Source: Gammaproteobacteria bacterium (GTDB lineage Bacteria; Pseudomonadota; Gammaproteobacteria; BMS3Bbin11). From it: a DNA stretch of 64,000 nt. Positions 1 through 10,646 of the stretch are shown piece by piece (positions within the stretch are counted from its first letter, which is position 1; each line of letters opens with the position of its first letter). Both the position numbers and the translations under genes were made by a program. Below the pieces are notes generated by a model, which worked only from the letters and a program-made list of their open reading frames with translations, searched no databases and was not told where the DNA came from. The stretch spans positions 1 through 64,000 of the forward strand of contig JAADJE010000084.1 in assembly GCA_013150915.1 (NCBI GenBank), written 5' to 3'.

Positions 1-64
1 CTTGACCCGGTATCCAGTAAGTCGTTGAAACCGCTGGATTCCGGCCTGCGCCGGAATGACAACA
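1..64. repeat. Dispersed intergenic palindromic repeat (ATTCCGGCctgcGCCGGAAT core)
   Basis: ctggattccggcctgcgccggaatgac contains a perfect inverted repeat; the motif type is common in proteobacterial intergenic DNA. Confidence 0.5.
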
Positions 65-366
65 CCATTGGGTTCCCTGCATCCCAGGCACGACGACAAC
101 GACAGCAAAATAAGATCAGCTTAACGGGACAGCAGTGGCATACGAAATAAGGCTCGGATGCGCAACGTACTTAGGGAGATTCTGATTTATTCGTCATTGT
201 AGAGAAAGTCGTGACGAGGAAATCTCTAAGTGCCTGATCATATTGTACACGCTTGCTATGCCTCGGTACTCGTGGCCATAAAGAAGGCGTAACCATTCTG
301 CAAGAAATGCCTGAAGGGTGGCGTGACAAGTTTTTTGAATTAATCAAAGATTCCTTGGTGTGATTC

Positions 367-416
367 GGGTCAGATTCCAGACCTTGCTTTTATTAGAGAA
401 AAACAGAATCTGACCC
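367..416. repeat. Inverted repeat gggtcagattc...gaatctgaccc followed by T-run
   Basis: Perfect 11-bp arms at 367-377 and 406-416, then tattttttt; could act as a terminator for the minus-strand or plus-strand flanks. Confidence 0.5.
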
Positions 417-423
417 TATTTTT

Positions 424-891
424 TTACCGGGTCTGAGTCCGCTTTGCTTCCTTGGGTGTACAACGCGCACTCATATGCTTAGGTCCCTGGCAAGAGAGTG
501 TCTTTGGCCCCCACAAGCTCTTGATATATGAAACGATATATTGTGCATCCTTTTCTGAAATTGTACCCTTCCACGCTGGCATACGTTTCGTACTTGGCGT
601 GCCATTAAGGATTGTATTCACCATCTGTTTATCGGTATGGTGCCAGGCGTGTGATGTTTCATTCAGTGGCAAGGCCGGAATGTAGCCAGGCTTACGTAGC
701 GCTGGCGGAACCGGCTTCTCGCCAACACCCTGTTTTTGATGACAGGCCTGGCAGTATTGCCCGTATAATTCTTTCCCATTTGAAACGGATGTCGGGTCAG
801 GCTTCTTACCTGTTTCTCCGTAGACAACAGCACTGAACATTACAATAAAAGTAAACAATATAAATTTAAATCCGTAACTCATTATAGACAT
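424..891 (-). CDS. Class I c-type cytochrome, exported
   Basis: Signal peptide, CQACH haem motif, distal Met (RMPAW). Confidence 0.85.
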   Translation of the reverse strand: MSIMSYGFKFILFTFIVMFSAVVYGETGKKPDPTSVSNGKELYGQYCQACHQKQGVGEKPVPPALRKPGYIPALPLNETSHAWHHTDKQMVNTILNGTPSTKRMPAWKGTISEKDAQYIVSYIKSLWGPKTLSCQGPKHMSARCTPKEAKRTQTR

Positions 892-1147
892 AGACTTAAC
901 TCCTCACAAAGATGTAGCGCTAAGCACTTATAAATTCAGGAGAATCACAGTACCTGCGGGATCAGACTCGATTGAACCTGGAAGCGATGAAAATATGATC
1001 AAACCACTGACCCGCATTATAGCATTATGCCCATGAGGTGTTAAATGGCACGTGACCCAGAATGGTAATAATTATAGCGCTATTTACCTCCAGGCACTGA
1101 CAGATATGTACGGACTAATACTCCTGGTGAGCTAAAAAAAAGGGGCG

Positions 1148-1555
1148 CTAGTGGCTAGAAACCACCAGAGGTTTATGCCTCACCTGCCCATCCTTCGGAT
1201 CCATCATATCAACCTGCCCCCGATGCAGCTCCATCGTTGATACCTGGGTCGATTCCAGCGTATCGCGCAGACAGTTGAAGGCGGTTTCAGATGACACCGT
1301 ATCCCCACAGGTGAACAGATCCACTGCAGCATATCCGTATTCGGGCCAGGTATGGATAGACAAATGACTTTCAGCAATGATTACTGCTCCGGAAACACCG
1401 TGTGGGGAAAAATGATGGAAGGTCTTTGCTACGATCGTCGCACCGGCCTTTTCGGCTGCATCAACCATCACAGCACGAATGAAATTCACATCATTCAGCG
1501 AATCGCGATTGCAACCATAAAATTCAGCAACTATCTGATGCCCAAGTGAACGCAT
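1148..1555 (-). CDS. speH: S-adenosylmethionine decarboxylase proenzyme
   Basis: ESHLSIHTWPEYGYAAVDLFTCG motif with the pyruvoyl-generating Ser. Confidence 0.93.
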   Translation of the reverse strand: MRSLGHQIVAEFYGCNRDSLNDVNFIRAVMVDAAEKAGATIVAKTFHHFSPHGVSGAVIIAESHLSIHTWPEYGYAAVDLFTCGDTVSSETAFNCLRDTLESTQVSTMELHRGQVDMMDPKDGQVRHKPLVVSSH

Positions 1556-1694
1556 TGGCCTGTACCTAAGAATATTTTGGGAATTTTGGGGCGCGAAGTG
1601 TAACGTTGACCCGGCCGTTGTGCAATAGGAGAAAAGATGTCTTGCGGGTCACGGGCAACGATTCCTGTTTCCCGTAAAACGGCGCCCGTCAGCC

Positions 1695-2291
1695 CTAATT
1701 CGCCTCTATTTTAAGGCGTAACGGTTTAATCCCCAAAACCCCCAGGCGCTTAACAACGTCTTTTTTCGTGCGTGTGCTGCTATAGGGGCCTAATCTGACA
1801 CGATAATACTGGCCCTTGCCATCGACTGAAATCTTCTCTATGCGGGAGGACAGTCCATTCAGTGCCAGTTTAGCCTTAAGCTTATCTGCATCCTTGAATG
1901 AGGAATATGAGGCGGCCTGTAAGATATAGGTACTTTCAGTTTTCTGCTTCCTGGCTGGCTTCGGACCTTCACGGAAAAACTGTTTTTCATCAACCACTGT
2001 TTCATATTCTGGTAACACAGTGTAAAAATCAAAAACCAGTTTTGGCTTATCGGGTATTTTTTTGTCTTTACGGGCGGTCTTTTCAGAATTAGCTGTACGA
2101 CTATCGACCAGATTTTTGATGCCCGCACCCAGGCTCATCTTCATCCCGCTGGAGTAAATATACATGCCACCAAAACTAAACAATACACCGAGTAAAATGC
2201 CCGCAATTAAAGTTGGCCATCTGTGCACTGTAGATGATGTGGATTTACGACTGGCTCCTTTATGTTTTCCAGACTTTTTTCTCGGTGGCAT
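1695..2291 (-). CDS. SPOR domain-containing membrane protein
   Basis: N-terminal TM; C-terminal YILQAASYSSFKDADKLKAKL...YYRVRLGPYSS SPOR repeat; adjacent to argS. Confidence 0.85.
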   Translation of the reverse strand: MPPRKKSGKHKGASRKSTSSTVHRWPTLIAGILLGVLFSFGGMYIYSSGMKMSLGAGIKNLVDSRTANSEKTARKDKKIPDKPKLVFDFYTVLPEYETVVDEKQFFREGPKPARKQKTESTYILQAASYSSFKDADKLKAKLALNGLSSRIEKISVDGKGQYYRVRLGPYSSTRTKKDVVKRLGVLGIKPLRLKIEAN

Positions 2292-4051
2292 TACATACTC
2301 TCCGGTGCTGAAACACCCAGTAAACCAAGACCGTTGGCCAGCACCTGTCGCGTAGCCTGAATCAATGCCAGCCTTGCATCGCGAAGCCCCTTATCCTCAA
2401 CCAGAAATTGACTGGCGTTGTAGTAGCTGTGGAACCCATTGGCCAACTCTCGCAGATAGTAGGCTATCTGGTGCGGCTCATGGTTTGTCGCAGCCCATTC
2501 TATCACTTCAGGGTAACGGGATAATTCATTCATAAGATCCTTCTCATGTTGTTCGGTCAGCAATTCCAATTTTGCATCGGCAGGGTTGGCTAATTTCAAC
2601 TTCTTTTCAGACAACTGGACCATCACACTGCAGATCCGTGCATGCGCATACTGTACATAGTAAACGGGATTTTCACTGGAGCGGGACCTGGCCAGATCAA
2701 GGTCAAAATCCATGTGCTGCTCGCATTTTCGCATGACATAAAAGAAACGTGCCGCATCATTCCCAACCTCACTGCGCAACTCTCGCAAGGTCACAAATTC
2801 ACCTGAGCGGGTAGACATGGCGAGCTTTTTACCCCCCCTGTAGAGAACGGCGAACTGCACCAGCAGTACCTCAAAACGATCCCTGTCAGCATTCAGTGCC
2901 TGCAAAGCCGCCTTCACTCGGGCCACGTAGCCATGGTGGTCTGCACCCCAGACATCAATCAGCCGGTCAAAGCCCCTGTCCAGTTTGTCCAGATGGTAGG
3001 CTATATCGGAAGCAAAGTAGGTACTCTGACCATTATCACGAACGATAACACGGTCTTTTTCATCACCGAAATCGGTGGAACGAAACCATTTTGCACCGTC
3101 TTTCTCATACAGATAACCCCCACTTTCCAGTGTTTGTATCGCTTTCTCCATTTCACCGCTATTGTGCAGACTGCGCTCAGAAAACCAGCGATCAAACTCA
3201 ACACCGAACTCTACAAGGTCGCGCCGAATATTATCCGTAATCTCATTCAATCCCTGATCAAATACCCGTGCATAGTCGTCTGCCAACAATTTTTGTGCGC
3301 GCTCAATCAAGCCGTCAATATGGGATTCCCTGTCGCCACCGAGAGGCTCATCGGGGGGGACACCAACAAAAACATCACTGATCTTCCGGTACAACGCATC
3401 ACCCTGGCTACGGTGTAGGCTGGCCGCAATGTCCCAGACGTAATCGCCCTGATAAGCATTCACTGGAAAGTCCATCTCTTCCCCGCACAACTCCAGGTAA
3501 CGCAACCACACGCTGACCGCAAGTATATTCATCTGACGACCGGCATCATTCACATAGTACTCGGTACAGACCTGGTAGCCAGCAGCACGTAACAAACGAG
3601 CCAGCGCATCACCATAGGCTGCACTACGACCGTGACCGACATGCAAAGGGCCTGTCGGGTTAGCTGAAACAAATTCAACGATCACCTTCTGCCCGACTCC
3701 AATATCTGTCCTGCCAAATTCGCTGCCCTCAGAAATAACATCTCTGATCGCCTGGTAAAGTGGCTCATCGGTGAGAAAAAAGTTGATAAACCCAGGCCCA
3801 GCCAGCTCTACCTTGTTGACGATACCCACTGCAGACAGCCTGTCCAGGATTAATTTAGCCAGGTCGCGTGGGGCACAACGGACGTGTTTTGCCAGTAGCA
3901 TGGCGATATTACAGGAAAAATCACCGTGCTCTTTTTGTCGGGTTCGATCTATGTTGATATCAGGCAAATCAATTTCAGGCAGGAGATTCTCTTCAACAAG
4001 CCGCTTAAGAGCATTACTCACAAGCGCCTGTAACTGTGGTTTCAGCTTCAT
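2291..4051 (-). CDS. argS: Arginyl-tRNA synthetase
   Basis: [27 protein letters not shown]-type motif; full-length class I aaRS. Confidence 0.97.
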   Translation of the reverse strand: MKLKPQLQALVSNALKRLVEENLLPEIDLPDINIDRTRQKEHGDFSCNIAMLLAKHVRCAPRDLAKLILDRLSAVGIVNKVELAGPGFINFFLTDEPLYQAIRDVISEGSEFGRTDIGVGQKVIVEFVSANPTGPLHVGHGRSAAYGDALARLLRAAGYQVCTEYYVNDAGRQMNILAVSVWLRYLELCGEEMDFPVNAYQGDYVWDIAASLHRSQGDALYRKISDVFVGVPPDEPLGGDRESHIDGLIERAQKLLADDYARVFDQGLNEITDNIRRDLVEFGVEFDRWFSERSLHNSGEMEKAIQTLESGGYLYEKDGAKWFRSTDFGDEKDRVIVRDNGQSTYFASDIAYHLDKLDRGFDRLIDVWGADHHGYVARVKAALQALNADRDRFEVLLVQFAVLYRGGKKLAMSTRSGEFVTLRELRSEVGNDAARFFYVMRKCEQHMDFDLDLARSRSSENPVYYVQYAHARICSVMVQLSEKKLKLANPADAKLELLTEQHEKDLMNELSRYPEVIEWAATNHEPHQIAYYLRELANGFHSYYNASQFLVEDKGLRDARLALIQATRQVLANGLGLLGVSAPESM

Positions 4052-4193
4052 TTAATAAGTGTCTCTTCAGACGGGGAACCGGGATGCGGATTGTAGCATC
4101 TCTGAAAGCTCAGATTGAAGGGAGAATAATGTGAACCTTGTAGGCGTGACGCTCCTACAGCATATTATTCAACAACTATGCAATCATTACGTC

Positions 4194-6467
4194 TCAATAC
4201 AAATCAACCGGGTCCACGTCCAGTGACCAGCGTACACGACGTGCGCTACGGTCGCTCTCAATCTCTCCGCGCCATTGATAAAGAAAATCATGCAGAGGTT
4301 TTCTACTTGCCGCCTGTACCAGGAGCTGGGCCCGATAACGGCCGGCGCGTTTTTCCATAACCGAAGGTACCGGCTCGGATAAGTTGACAGGCCGCATCGC
4401 TGCACTGGATACAATCAACGATCTTGCCTTACAGTGCATGGCTTCTAAAAATTTCAGGGCTTCCTGCTGTTTTGTCGCCTCGGCACGCAGCAGGGCGATA
4501 TGGGTGTAGGGGGGATAATCTGCACTTTTGCGTTCCTTCAATGCCATCCTGGCAAAGGCTTTATAGTCATGCTGTGCAATGGCCTGCAGCCAGGGACTAT
4601 CAGGAAAACGCGTTTGGACCAGAACCGTACCCTGTTTATCCGCTCGCCCTGCTCTGCCAGCCACCTGCGTGATCAGCTGGAACAAACGCTCACTGGCACG
4701 AAAATCGGAGGAGAATAATAATTGATCACTGTCCAGTATGCCAACCAGACTTAGGTTCGGAAAGTCATGGCCCTTTGACAACATCTGTGTCCCCACCAAC
4801 ACATCTGCTTCTCCATTGTGTGCGCGCTTCAGACGCCGTTCAAGCTCACCTTTTCGTCGTGTGCTGTCTCGGTCAATGCGCTCTATTGATGCCCCAGGAA
4901 CCATCTGCTGAATGGTCTGCTGAATATTCTCTGTACCCTGTCCAAGGGTAACCATTTCACCGCCCCCGCAATCAGAGCAGTGCTCAGGCCATTGGCTGCT
5001 CTTGCCGCAATGATGGCACAGCAAACGGCCTGCCTTCTTGTGCCAGGTCATGCGCGCATCACATCGCGTACATTGCACGAGTGTATTGCATGACGTACAG
5101 CAGACAGCGGGCGCAAAACCCCTACGATTCACAAATAACAGACTTTGTTCACCCCGCTCCAGGCCTTGCCTGACACCGTCACGCAAAGGGATACTGATAC
5201 CGTTCTCTAGCGGCTGTTTTTCAATGTCCAATAGGTGAATTTCGGGTAGACCTCCGGCGGTCGCCCGTTGTTCCAGTCTCAATAATCCAAACCTGTTCTG
5301 GTTTGCATTGTGCCAGCTCTCCAGTGATGGTGTCGCACTGCCCATGACGACAGGAATGCCCTCCATACTTGCTCGCTTGATTGCCACATCTCGGGCATGG
5401 TATCGAAAGCCATCCTGCTGTTTAAACGAACTGTCGTGTTCTTCATCGAGAATAATAATCCCCGGACGTGCAAGCGGCACAAATACCGCAGAACGTGTCC
5501 CGATCAAAACTGCCGAGCTACCGCACCTTGCCCGCGCCCATGCCCGCATGCGTTGTGTGTCGTTCATGCCGGAGTGCAGCACATCGATTACAACCTCAAA
5601 ACGCTGTCGAAAACGATCGACCAGCTGCGGTGTAAGGCTGATCTCCGGAACCAATATCAGGGCCTGCTGGTTTCTCTCCAGAACCGCACGAATACAACGC
5701 AGATAGACCTCGGTCTTGCCGCTGCCAGTGATGCCATGTAACAGAAAGCATTTAAATCTGCCTAAGCTGGCGGTAATGCTGTCAATGGCCTGTTGCTGGT
5801 CTGGGGTTGTGCTCAGTGCGGGCAGGGAGGCTACCCGTTCGGTGGCAGGCGGCTCTGCTCTCTCAATCAGACCCTTCCCTTCAATTACTTCGATGGCTTT
5901 TTTCCAAGCCCTGGAGACGGCTTTACAGGCCTCAGATCCCTGCGGCATTTCTGCTTCAGAAAACATTTCCAACAAACGATGCTGAATGGCAGCACGTCCC
6001 GGTCCCTGCTTCAATGCCTCCATGCCCAGCGCCGTAATTACCCAGAATGGCCTGTCCGGTAACTTTGCTGATTTTCCTTCACGCAACAACTTTGGTAGTG
6101 CAGAGAAAACCACCTCGCCCAGAGGGTGTATATAATAATCAGCCACCCAACACAGGAGCTGAAGCATTTTACTGTCCAGTACGGGCTCAGAATCAAGCAC
6201 TGCCCTGACCGCCTTTAATTTTTTTATATCAAGCCGTGATGAATTGCTCACCTCTATAACCAGCCCGGTCATGATCCTACTGCCAAAGCCAACCCGAACC
6301 CTGCAGCCCGGACAGGGCAATACCAAAGTCGCCGGAACAATGTAATCAAATATTTTACGTACTGGGACTGACAGGACAACTCGGACGACAATGTCCTGCT
6401 CTAGCCGTTCATCTGAAGTTTCTGACAGATTATCTGACAAGGTATCGGTATTTTTTTTATTTGACAT
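4194..6467 (-). CDS. priA: Primosomal protein N' (replication restart helicase)
   Basis: LLHGITGSGKTEVYL Walker A, DEEH box, paired Zn-binding Cys motifs. Confidence 0.97.
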   Translation of the reverse strand: MSNKKNTDTLSDNLSETSDERLEQDIVVRVVLSVPVRKIFDYIVPATLVLPCPGCRVRVGFGSRIMTGLVIEVSNSSRLDIKKLKAVRAVLDSEPVLDSKMLQLLCWVADYYIHPLGEVVFSALPKLLREGKSAKLPDRPFWVITALGMEALKQGPGRAAIQHRLLEMFSEAEMPQGSEACKAVSRAWKKAIEVIEGKGLIERAEPPATERVASLPALSTTPDQQQAIDSITASLGRFKCFLLHGITGSGKTEVYLRCIRAVLERNQQALILVPEISLTPQLVDRFRQRFEVVIDVLHSGMNDTQRMRAWARARCGSSAVLIGTRSAVFVPLARPGIIILDEEHDSSFKQQDGFRYHARDVAIKRASMEGIPVVMGSATPSLESWHNANQNRFGLLRLEQRATAGGLPEIHLLDIEKQPLENGISIPLRDGVRQGLERGEQSLLFVNRRGFAPAVCCTSCNTLVQCTRCDARMTWHKKAGRLLCHHCGKSSQWPEHCSDCGGGEMVTLGQGTENIQQTIQQMVPGASIERIDRDSTRRKGELERRLKRAHNGEADVLVGTQMLSKGHDFPNLSLVGILDSDQLLFSSDFRASERLFQLITQVAGRAGRADKQGTVLVQTRFPDSPWLQAIAQHDYKAFARMALKERKSADYPPYTHIALLRAEATKQQEALKFLEAMHCKARSLIVSSAAMRPVNLSEPVPSVMEKRAGRYRAQLLVQAASRKPLHDFLYQWRGEIESDRSARRVRWSLDVDPVDLY

Positions 6468-6518
6468 ACTTTCAAAAAAAGACTAGCACGGAAATATTCA
6501 TCTCTAGCGCAAAGAACC

Positions 6519-6539
6519 TGTGGATAACTTTGTTGATAA
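6519..6539. promoter_or_regulatory. Two DnaA-box-like sites upstream of priA
   Basis: tgtggataa (perfect reverse complement of TTATCCACA, 6519-6527) and tgttgataa (one mismatch, 6531-6539). Confidence 0.45.
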
Positions 6540-6878
6540 AGAGCAGAAAACGGCCAGTAGACACGCTTACAGGAAACGCTAGCCTAAAATGAAAAAATTT
6601 CAAGAAATCATTAATACATGAAAAAGATCAATATGTTAAATGATTTGCTTATATAGGCATCTTGCGGCGCCCCCAGTTTATTACATCTTTGTGACAGAAT
6701 CCCAAAAATGTGAATAAGTGATCGCAGTCAAGCTCATGAACTATCAATCACTTAGGCTATATAGCTAATCCTGAAACGTTGTTTCACCTGTGAAATACGG
6801 CCTTTTGTCCTTAAGCCGTTACGGCTCCCCTGCAAAAAATCTTCAGGCGACTTCTATAAATGCCATAATCACACAAGC

Positions 6879-7772
6879 ATGAAAAACAACATTCCGCTGC
6901 AAAAAAATATTGCCACCTCCATTTCTGCCGCTATTCGTCAGAAATTTTCCATAACCAAACTAAACACCCTTGCTGGCGGTTGTATCAACACCGCCTACGC
7001 TGTAAATGATGGCGATCGTTACTTTTTCATCAAATTAAATACGGCCAGATCTCTCTTCATGTTTGAAGCTGAATATCAGGCACTGCTTGAACTGGAGAAC
7101 GCCAATACCCTCCACGTACCACATCCCATCAGCACGGGCCATTACGACAAATACGCATGGCTGGCAATGGAGTACCTGCCTTTACAAAATGACGGCAACC
7201 ACCACAAACTGGGCGAGCAACTGGCCGCCATGCACAAGGTCACTCGAGACCGCTTTGGCTGGGACAGGGACAACACGATAGGGTCTACACTGCAAATAAA
7301 TACCCCTGGCGATGACTGGCTAAAATTTTTCCGCCACAACCGTCTGGAATATCAACTAAAGCTTGCTGCAGCAAAAGGCTATACCGGCTCACTGCAAAAA
7401 GCAGGTGCTACCCTGGTAGATTGTATGGATGATTTTTTCAGCGACTATACCCCCGTGCCATCATTGCTGCACGGTGACCTCTGGAGCGGTAATTACGCCT
7501 TTATCGAGAACGGTGACCCCGTCCTGTTTGACCCGGCTTTATACTATGGGGATCGTGAAGCCGACATCGCCATGACGGAACTATTTGGTGGTTTCAGTAA
7601 CGATTTTCGCTCCTCATACGAGGCATGCTGGCCACTTGATGACGGCTTTAAAACTCGCAGACATCTCTACAATTGCTATCATGTACTCAATCATCTTAAT
7701 CTCTTCGGTGGGGGCTATGCTCGACAGGCTGAAGATATGATGATGAGGCTACTGAGTGAACGAAATGCATAG
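6879..7772 (+). CDS. Fructosamine kinase family protein
   Basis: GGCINTAYAV...LLHGDLWSGNYAF...DPALYYGDREADIAMTELFGGF kinase motifs. Confidence 0.92.
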   Translation: MKNNIPLQKNIATSISAAIRQKFSITKLNTLAGGCINTAYAVNDGDRYFFIKLNTARSLFMFEAEYQALLELENANTLHVPHPISTGHYDKYAWLAMEYLPLQNDGNHHKLGEQLAAMHKVTRDRFGWDRDNTIGSTLQINTPGDDWLKFFRHNRLEYQLKLAAAKGYTGSLQKAGATLVDCMDDFFSDYTPVPSLLHGDLWSGNYAFIENGDPVLFDPALYYGDREADIAMTELFGGFSNDFRSSYEACWPLDDGFKTRRHLYNCYHVLNHLNLFGGGYARQAEDMMMRLLSERNA

Positions 7773-7797
7773 AAAAAGTAATTGGTTAACAAATCTT

Positions 7798-8526
7798 TTA
7801 TTCTTCTGAGTAGCTACCCGCCTCTTTCGGCAAGGTACCACGCAAGGCCTCTCGATCTACCCACCATTTATCGCCGACGATGACATCGAGCATCATGCCC
7901 AGTCTCGGCAGAAATTTATCGGGCTGATTCAATTCAAGCCTCTCTACCCACATATCAATCAGTTCGCGTTCTTTATATCCACTGTGCCGATAAGCCACAC
8001 TTGCCAGTAAATTTCCGGTTAAAAACCCCAGACTTTCTCTTTGTGTATCATCGCTGGCACGCAGTTCGGCAAGGTAATGAGCGGCCGCAGCCGCGACGGC
8101 CCCGCCATCCGACTCTGCAGGTGTTTCTTCAATAACATGATCCAGCATGTTGACACTCAATGTCGGATCAACCGGAAAGGTCACGGCAAGCCATACGCCA
8201 TTACCCAGCGCAATAATCGAGTCATCCTGATCCGTTGCATACAGGATCTCGCTGGTTTCGACTGCATCCTGCCAGGCGGCCAGCCTTATAAAAGAATCAA
8301 ATAACGGACGCGCAATATCCCAGGCCTCTTTTTTTCGTTCCATTGCAACCAGCAAGGTTGCGATATCTAACTGCAGCCTTTTCCCTGTCAGTTCATCACT
8401 GACTTTGGGGAGTTCTGCCAGCCTTTTCTGTAGGCGGCCAAGCTCCTGCTGCATCTGCTGTACTGCTTTTTCACCAGGTTCTAAAATATTATTACTGAGA
8501 CCCATACCAATAAGATTATCTGTCAT
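7798..8526 (-). CDS. Conserved hypothetical protein (start likely at MTDNLIG; longer ORF runs to 8634)
   Basis: Intact ORF, acidic and Leu-rich helical; no family recognised. Confidence 0.65.
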   Translation of the reverse strand: MTDNLIGMGLSNNILEPGEKAVQQMQQELGRLQKRLAELPKVSDELTGKRLQLDIATLLVAMERKKEAWDIARPLFDSFIRLAAWQDAVETSEILYATDQDDSIIALGNGVWLAVTFPVDPTLSVNMLDHVIEETPAESDGGAVAAAAAHYLAELRASDDTQRESLGFLTGNLLASVAYRHSGYKERELIDMWVERLELNQPDKFLPRLGMMLDVIVGDKWWVDREALRGTLPKEAGSYSEE

Positions 8527-8654
8527 CGTACTAAAACCGGTAGAATTGGTGGCAATACCCTTAAGGGCCACACTAAGTACAGCGGCATCAATTTTAATTG
8601 ACTCAATGCAAACTTGCCACGTAATAACCACCAAATATACAGGGTATTAACCTA

Positions 8655-9050
8655 ATGGATAATACTGGCCTGGGCATACTCCTGATCGTTGCGGTAGTTT
8701 TTACTGTTCCCTATCTATTAAAGCGCTTTTCATCAGGCCGCGCCGTTGGCAAGACCGCACCTTCCTTTGAACATCTGCTGCCTGAGGGCGCAGATGTCCA
8801 TAAAACCCTCTATTTTTACTTTATGTCGAACAACTGTCCTATGTGCTCACCGATGAGTCTGCTAATAGAAGAACTGCAGACCCTGAATCCAAATATTATT
8901 ACTATCAACGTGAACAAAATGCCCGATCTTGTCCGGGGATTTTACGTGCACGGCACGCCAACACTGCTGGCGGTAAAGAATAATATAATCTTAAAAGCAA
9001 AACTGGGCGGTTTGAGTGAAAAAAAACTAAGACACTTTATTGATGGCTAA
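8655..9050 (+). CDS. Thioredoxin-fold membrane-anchored protein
   Basis: N-terminal TM, CPMC motif, GTPTLLAVKNN cis-Pro region. Confidence 0.8.
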   Translation: MDNTGLGILLIVAVVFTVPYLLKRFSSGRAVGKTAPSFEHLLPEGADVHKTLYFYFMSNNCPMCSPMSLLIEELQTLNPNIITINVNKMPDLVRGFYVHGTPTLLAVKNNIILKAKLGGLSEKKLRHFIDG

Positions 9051-9054
9051 ATAA

Positions 9055-9081
9055 AAAAGGGCACCTTTCGGTGCCCTTTTT
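9055..9081. terminator. Rho-independent (bidirectional) terminator
   Basis: aaaagggcacctttcggtgcccttttt hairpin between convergent genes. Confidence 0.9.
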
Positions 9082-9118
9082 ACTTCGATATTCGAATCAA
9101 CCGGTGTGCAAGAAGCCG

Positions 9119-9466
9119 TTACTTCGATTTATCCATCATATACTGAACAACCCCTTTCAGGTCGTCAGCAGAGCAATCTGTACAGGTCCCTTTAGGTGGC
9201 ATTGCGCCTTTACCTTTAATAACAATTACCATCATTGCATCCATGCCAGCCGCAATACGTGGTGCCCAGGCAGCCTTATCACCAAACTTTGGTGCGCCCG
9301 CCACACCGGAAGCATGACAGGTGAAACATTTAGTGTCATAAATCTTTTTACCATCAGTGCTGGCATTGCCAGCAAATGCGAATAATAAAGAGGCAGCCAT
9401 TACCAGGCTTGTGGTTAATTTCATGTGAATTCTCCAGTTTTGTTTAAGATCCCCCCGAACAGACAC
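9119..9466 (-). CDS. Cytochrome c5-type protein
   Basis: CFTCH haem motif, signal peptide, GAMPPKGTCTDCSADDLKGVVQYM cytochrome c5 C-terminus. Confidence 0.9.
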   Translation of the reverse strand: MSVRGDLKQNWRIHMKLTTSLVMAASLLFAFAGNASTDGKKIYDTKCFTCHASGVAGAPKFGDKAAWAPRIAAGMDAMMVIVIKGKGAMPPKGTCTDCSADDLKGVVQYMMDKSK

Positions 9467-9581
9467 GCGATCCGTCTCCCCAGGCTTTTAGACATATTAT
9501 GCGGCTGAACCTGAATAAGGGCTGAACATTCTTACAAAGACAGGCACTAAAAGAAAGGAAGTTTTTTTTATCGTAGCCCAA

Positions 9582-9741
9582 ATAGGGCGCCTCTTAATAC
9601 ATGAATAAGCATCTTGAGTCCAAAATCCGACATCTCTGCGTTAAGAATCTTCGCAATAGCCCACTATTGCGTGCGATTCTTGCCTGGATCTGACAGATTT
9701 TGAATCACAATCTGATTATCCAGTATTGAGAGGCGCCCTAT
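9582..9741. mobile_element. MITE-like element, copy A
   Basis: About 19-bp terminal inverted repeats ATAGGGCGCCTCTTAATAC / GTATTGAGAGGCGCCCTAT with one mismatch; internal palindrome gcaatagcccactattgc shared with the copy near 46.3 kb. Confidence 0.7.
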
Positions 9742-10646
9742 ATTTTTACATCAAGCAAAAATTCAATTAAGGCCTTCTGGGCGTGCAGGCGGTTTTCGGC
9801 TTCGTCCCAGACCGCGCTCTGTGGGCCTTCCAGTACTTCTTTCGTTACTTCATAGCCGCGATAGGCAGGCAAACAATGCAGAAAAATAGCATCCGGCATG
9901 GCATTCTCCATTAGCTTCGCATCAACTGTAAAGCTCTCGAATACCTGCTTACGCTGCTGTTGCTCATCCTCCTGGCCCATACTTATCCAGGTATCGGTAA
10001 CCACCACATCGGCATCACGAATCGCCTCTAGCGGCAGATTCGTGAGTGTTACTTTGTCTTTACAGGCCTCCAGCAAATCAGCCTCAGGCTCAAAGCCTTT
10101 TGGTACCGCAATCTTGATATTAAAGCCAAACTGCCGGGCTGCGATCATCCAGGAATGGCACATATTGTTGCCATCGCCAACATAGGCGACATCAATATCA
10201 TCAAGCCTCCCCAGTCTTTCCCGCACTGTCATCATGTCAGCCAATAACTGACAGGGGTGATTAAAATCTGTCAGGGCATTAATCACTGGCACCTTGCTGT
10301 ACTCGGTAAAACGGATAATATTGCCGTGGGAACCGGTGCGTATGGCGATGATGTCCACCATGCTGGAAATCACTCTTGCCGTATCCTCTATCGGCTCACC
10401 ACGACCGATTTGTGCATCGGCAGGAGACAGAAACAGGGCATTGCCACCCATTTGATTCATACCAACTTCGAAGGATACACGTGTGCGTGTAGAAGACTTA
10501 TCAAACAATAGTGCCAGTGTTTTACCCTGCATGGCCTGTGATGTCTGGCCAGATTTGATCTCTTTTTTAAGTTGATCTGCACGATCCAGCAGAGACAGCA
10601 ACTCATTTGGAGAAAGGTCCAGCAGGCTGATAAAGTGTCGTGTCAT
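9738..10646 (-). CDS. argF: Ornithine carbamoyltransferase
   Basis: SSTRTRVSFEVGM, HCLPAYRGYEV motifs. Confidence 0.97.
   Translation of the reverse strand: MTRHFISLLDLSPNELLSLLDRADQLKKEIKSGQTSQAMQGKTLALLFDKSSTRTRVSFEVGMNQMGGNALFLSPADAQIGRGEPIEDTARVISSMVDIIAIRTGSHGNIIRFTEYSKVPVINALTDFNHPCQLLADMMTVRERLGRLDDIDVAYVGDGNNMCHSWMIAARQFGFNIKIAVPKGFEPEADLLEACKDKVTLTNLPLEAIRDADVVVTDTWISMGQEDEQQQRKQVFESFTVDAKLMENAMPDAIFLHCLPAYRGYEVTKEVLEGPQSAVWDEAENRLHAQKALIEFLLDVKI

Noticed and set aside
2933-3418. 161-aa plus-strand ORF within argS
   Set aside because: Antisense to a highly conserved gene; composition consistent with a shadow ORF.
5308-5741. Overlapping plus-strand ORFs inside priA
   Set aside because: Antisense to conserved helicase motifs; no signal or domain.
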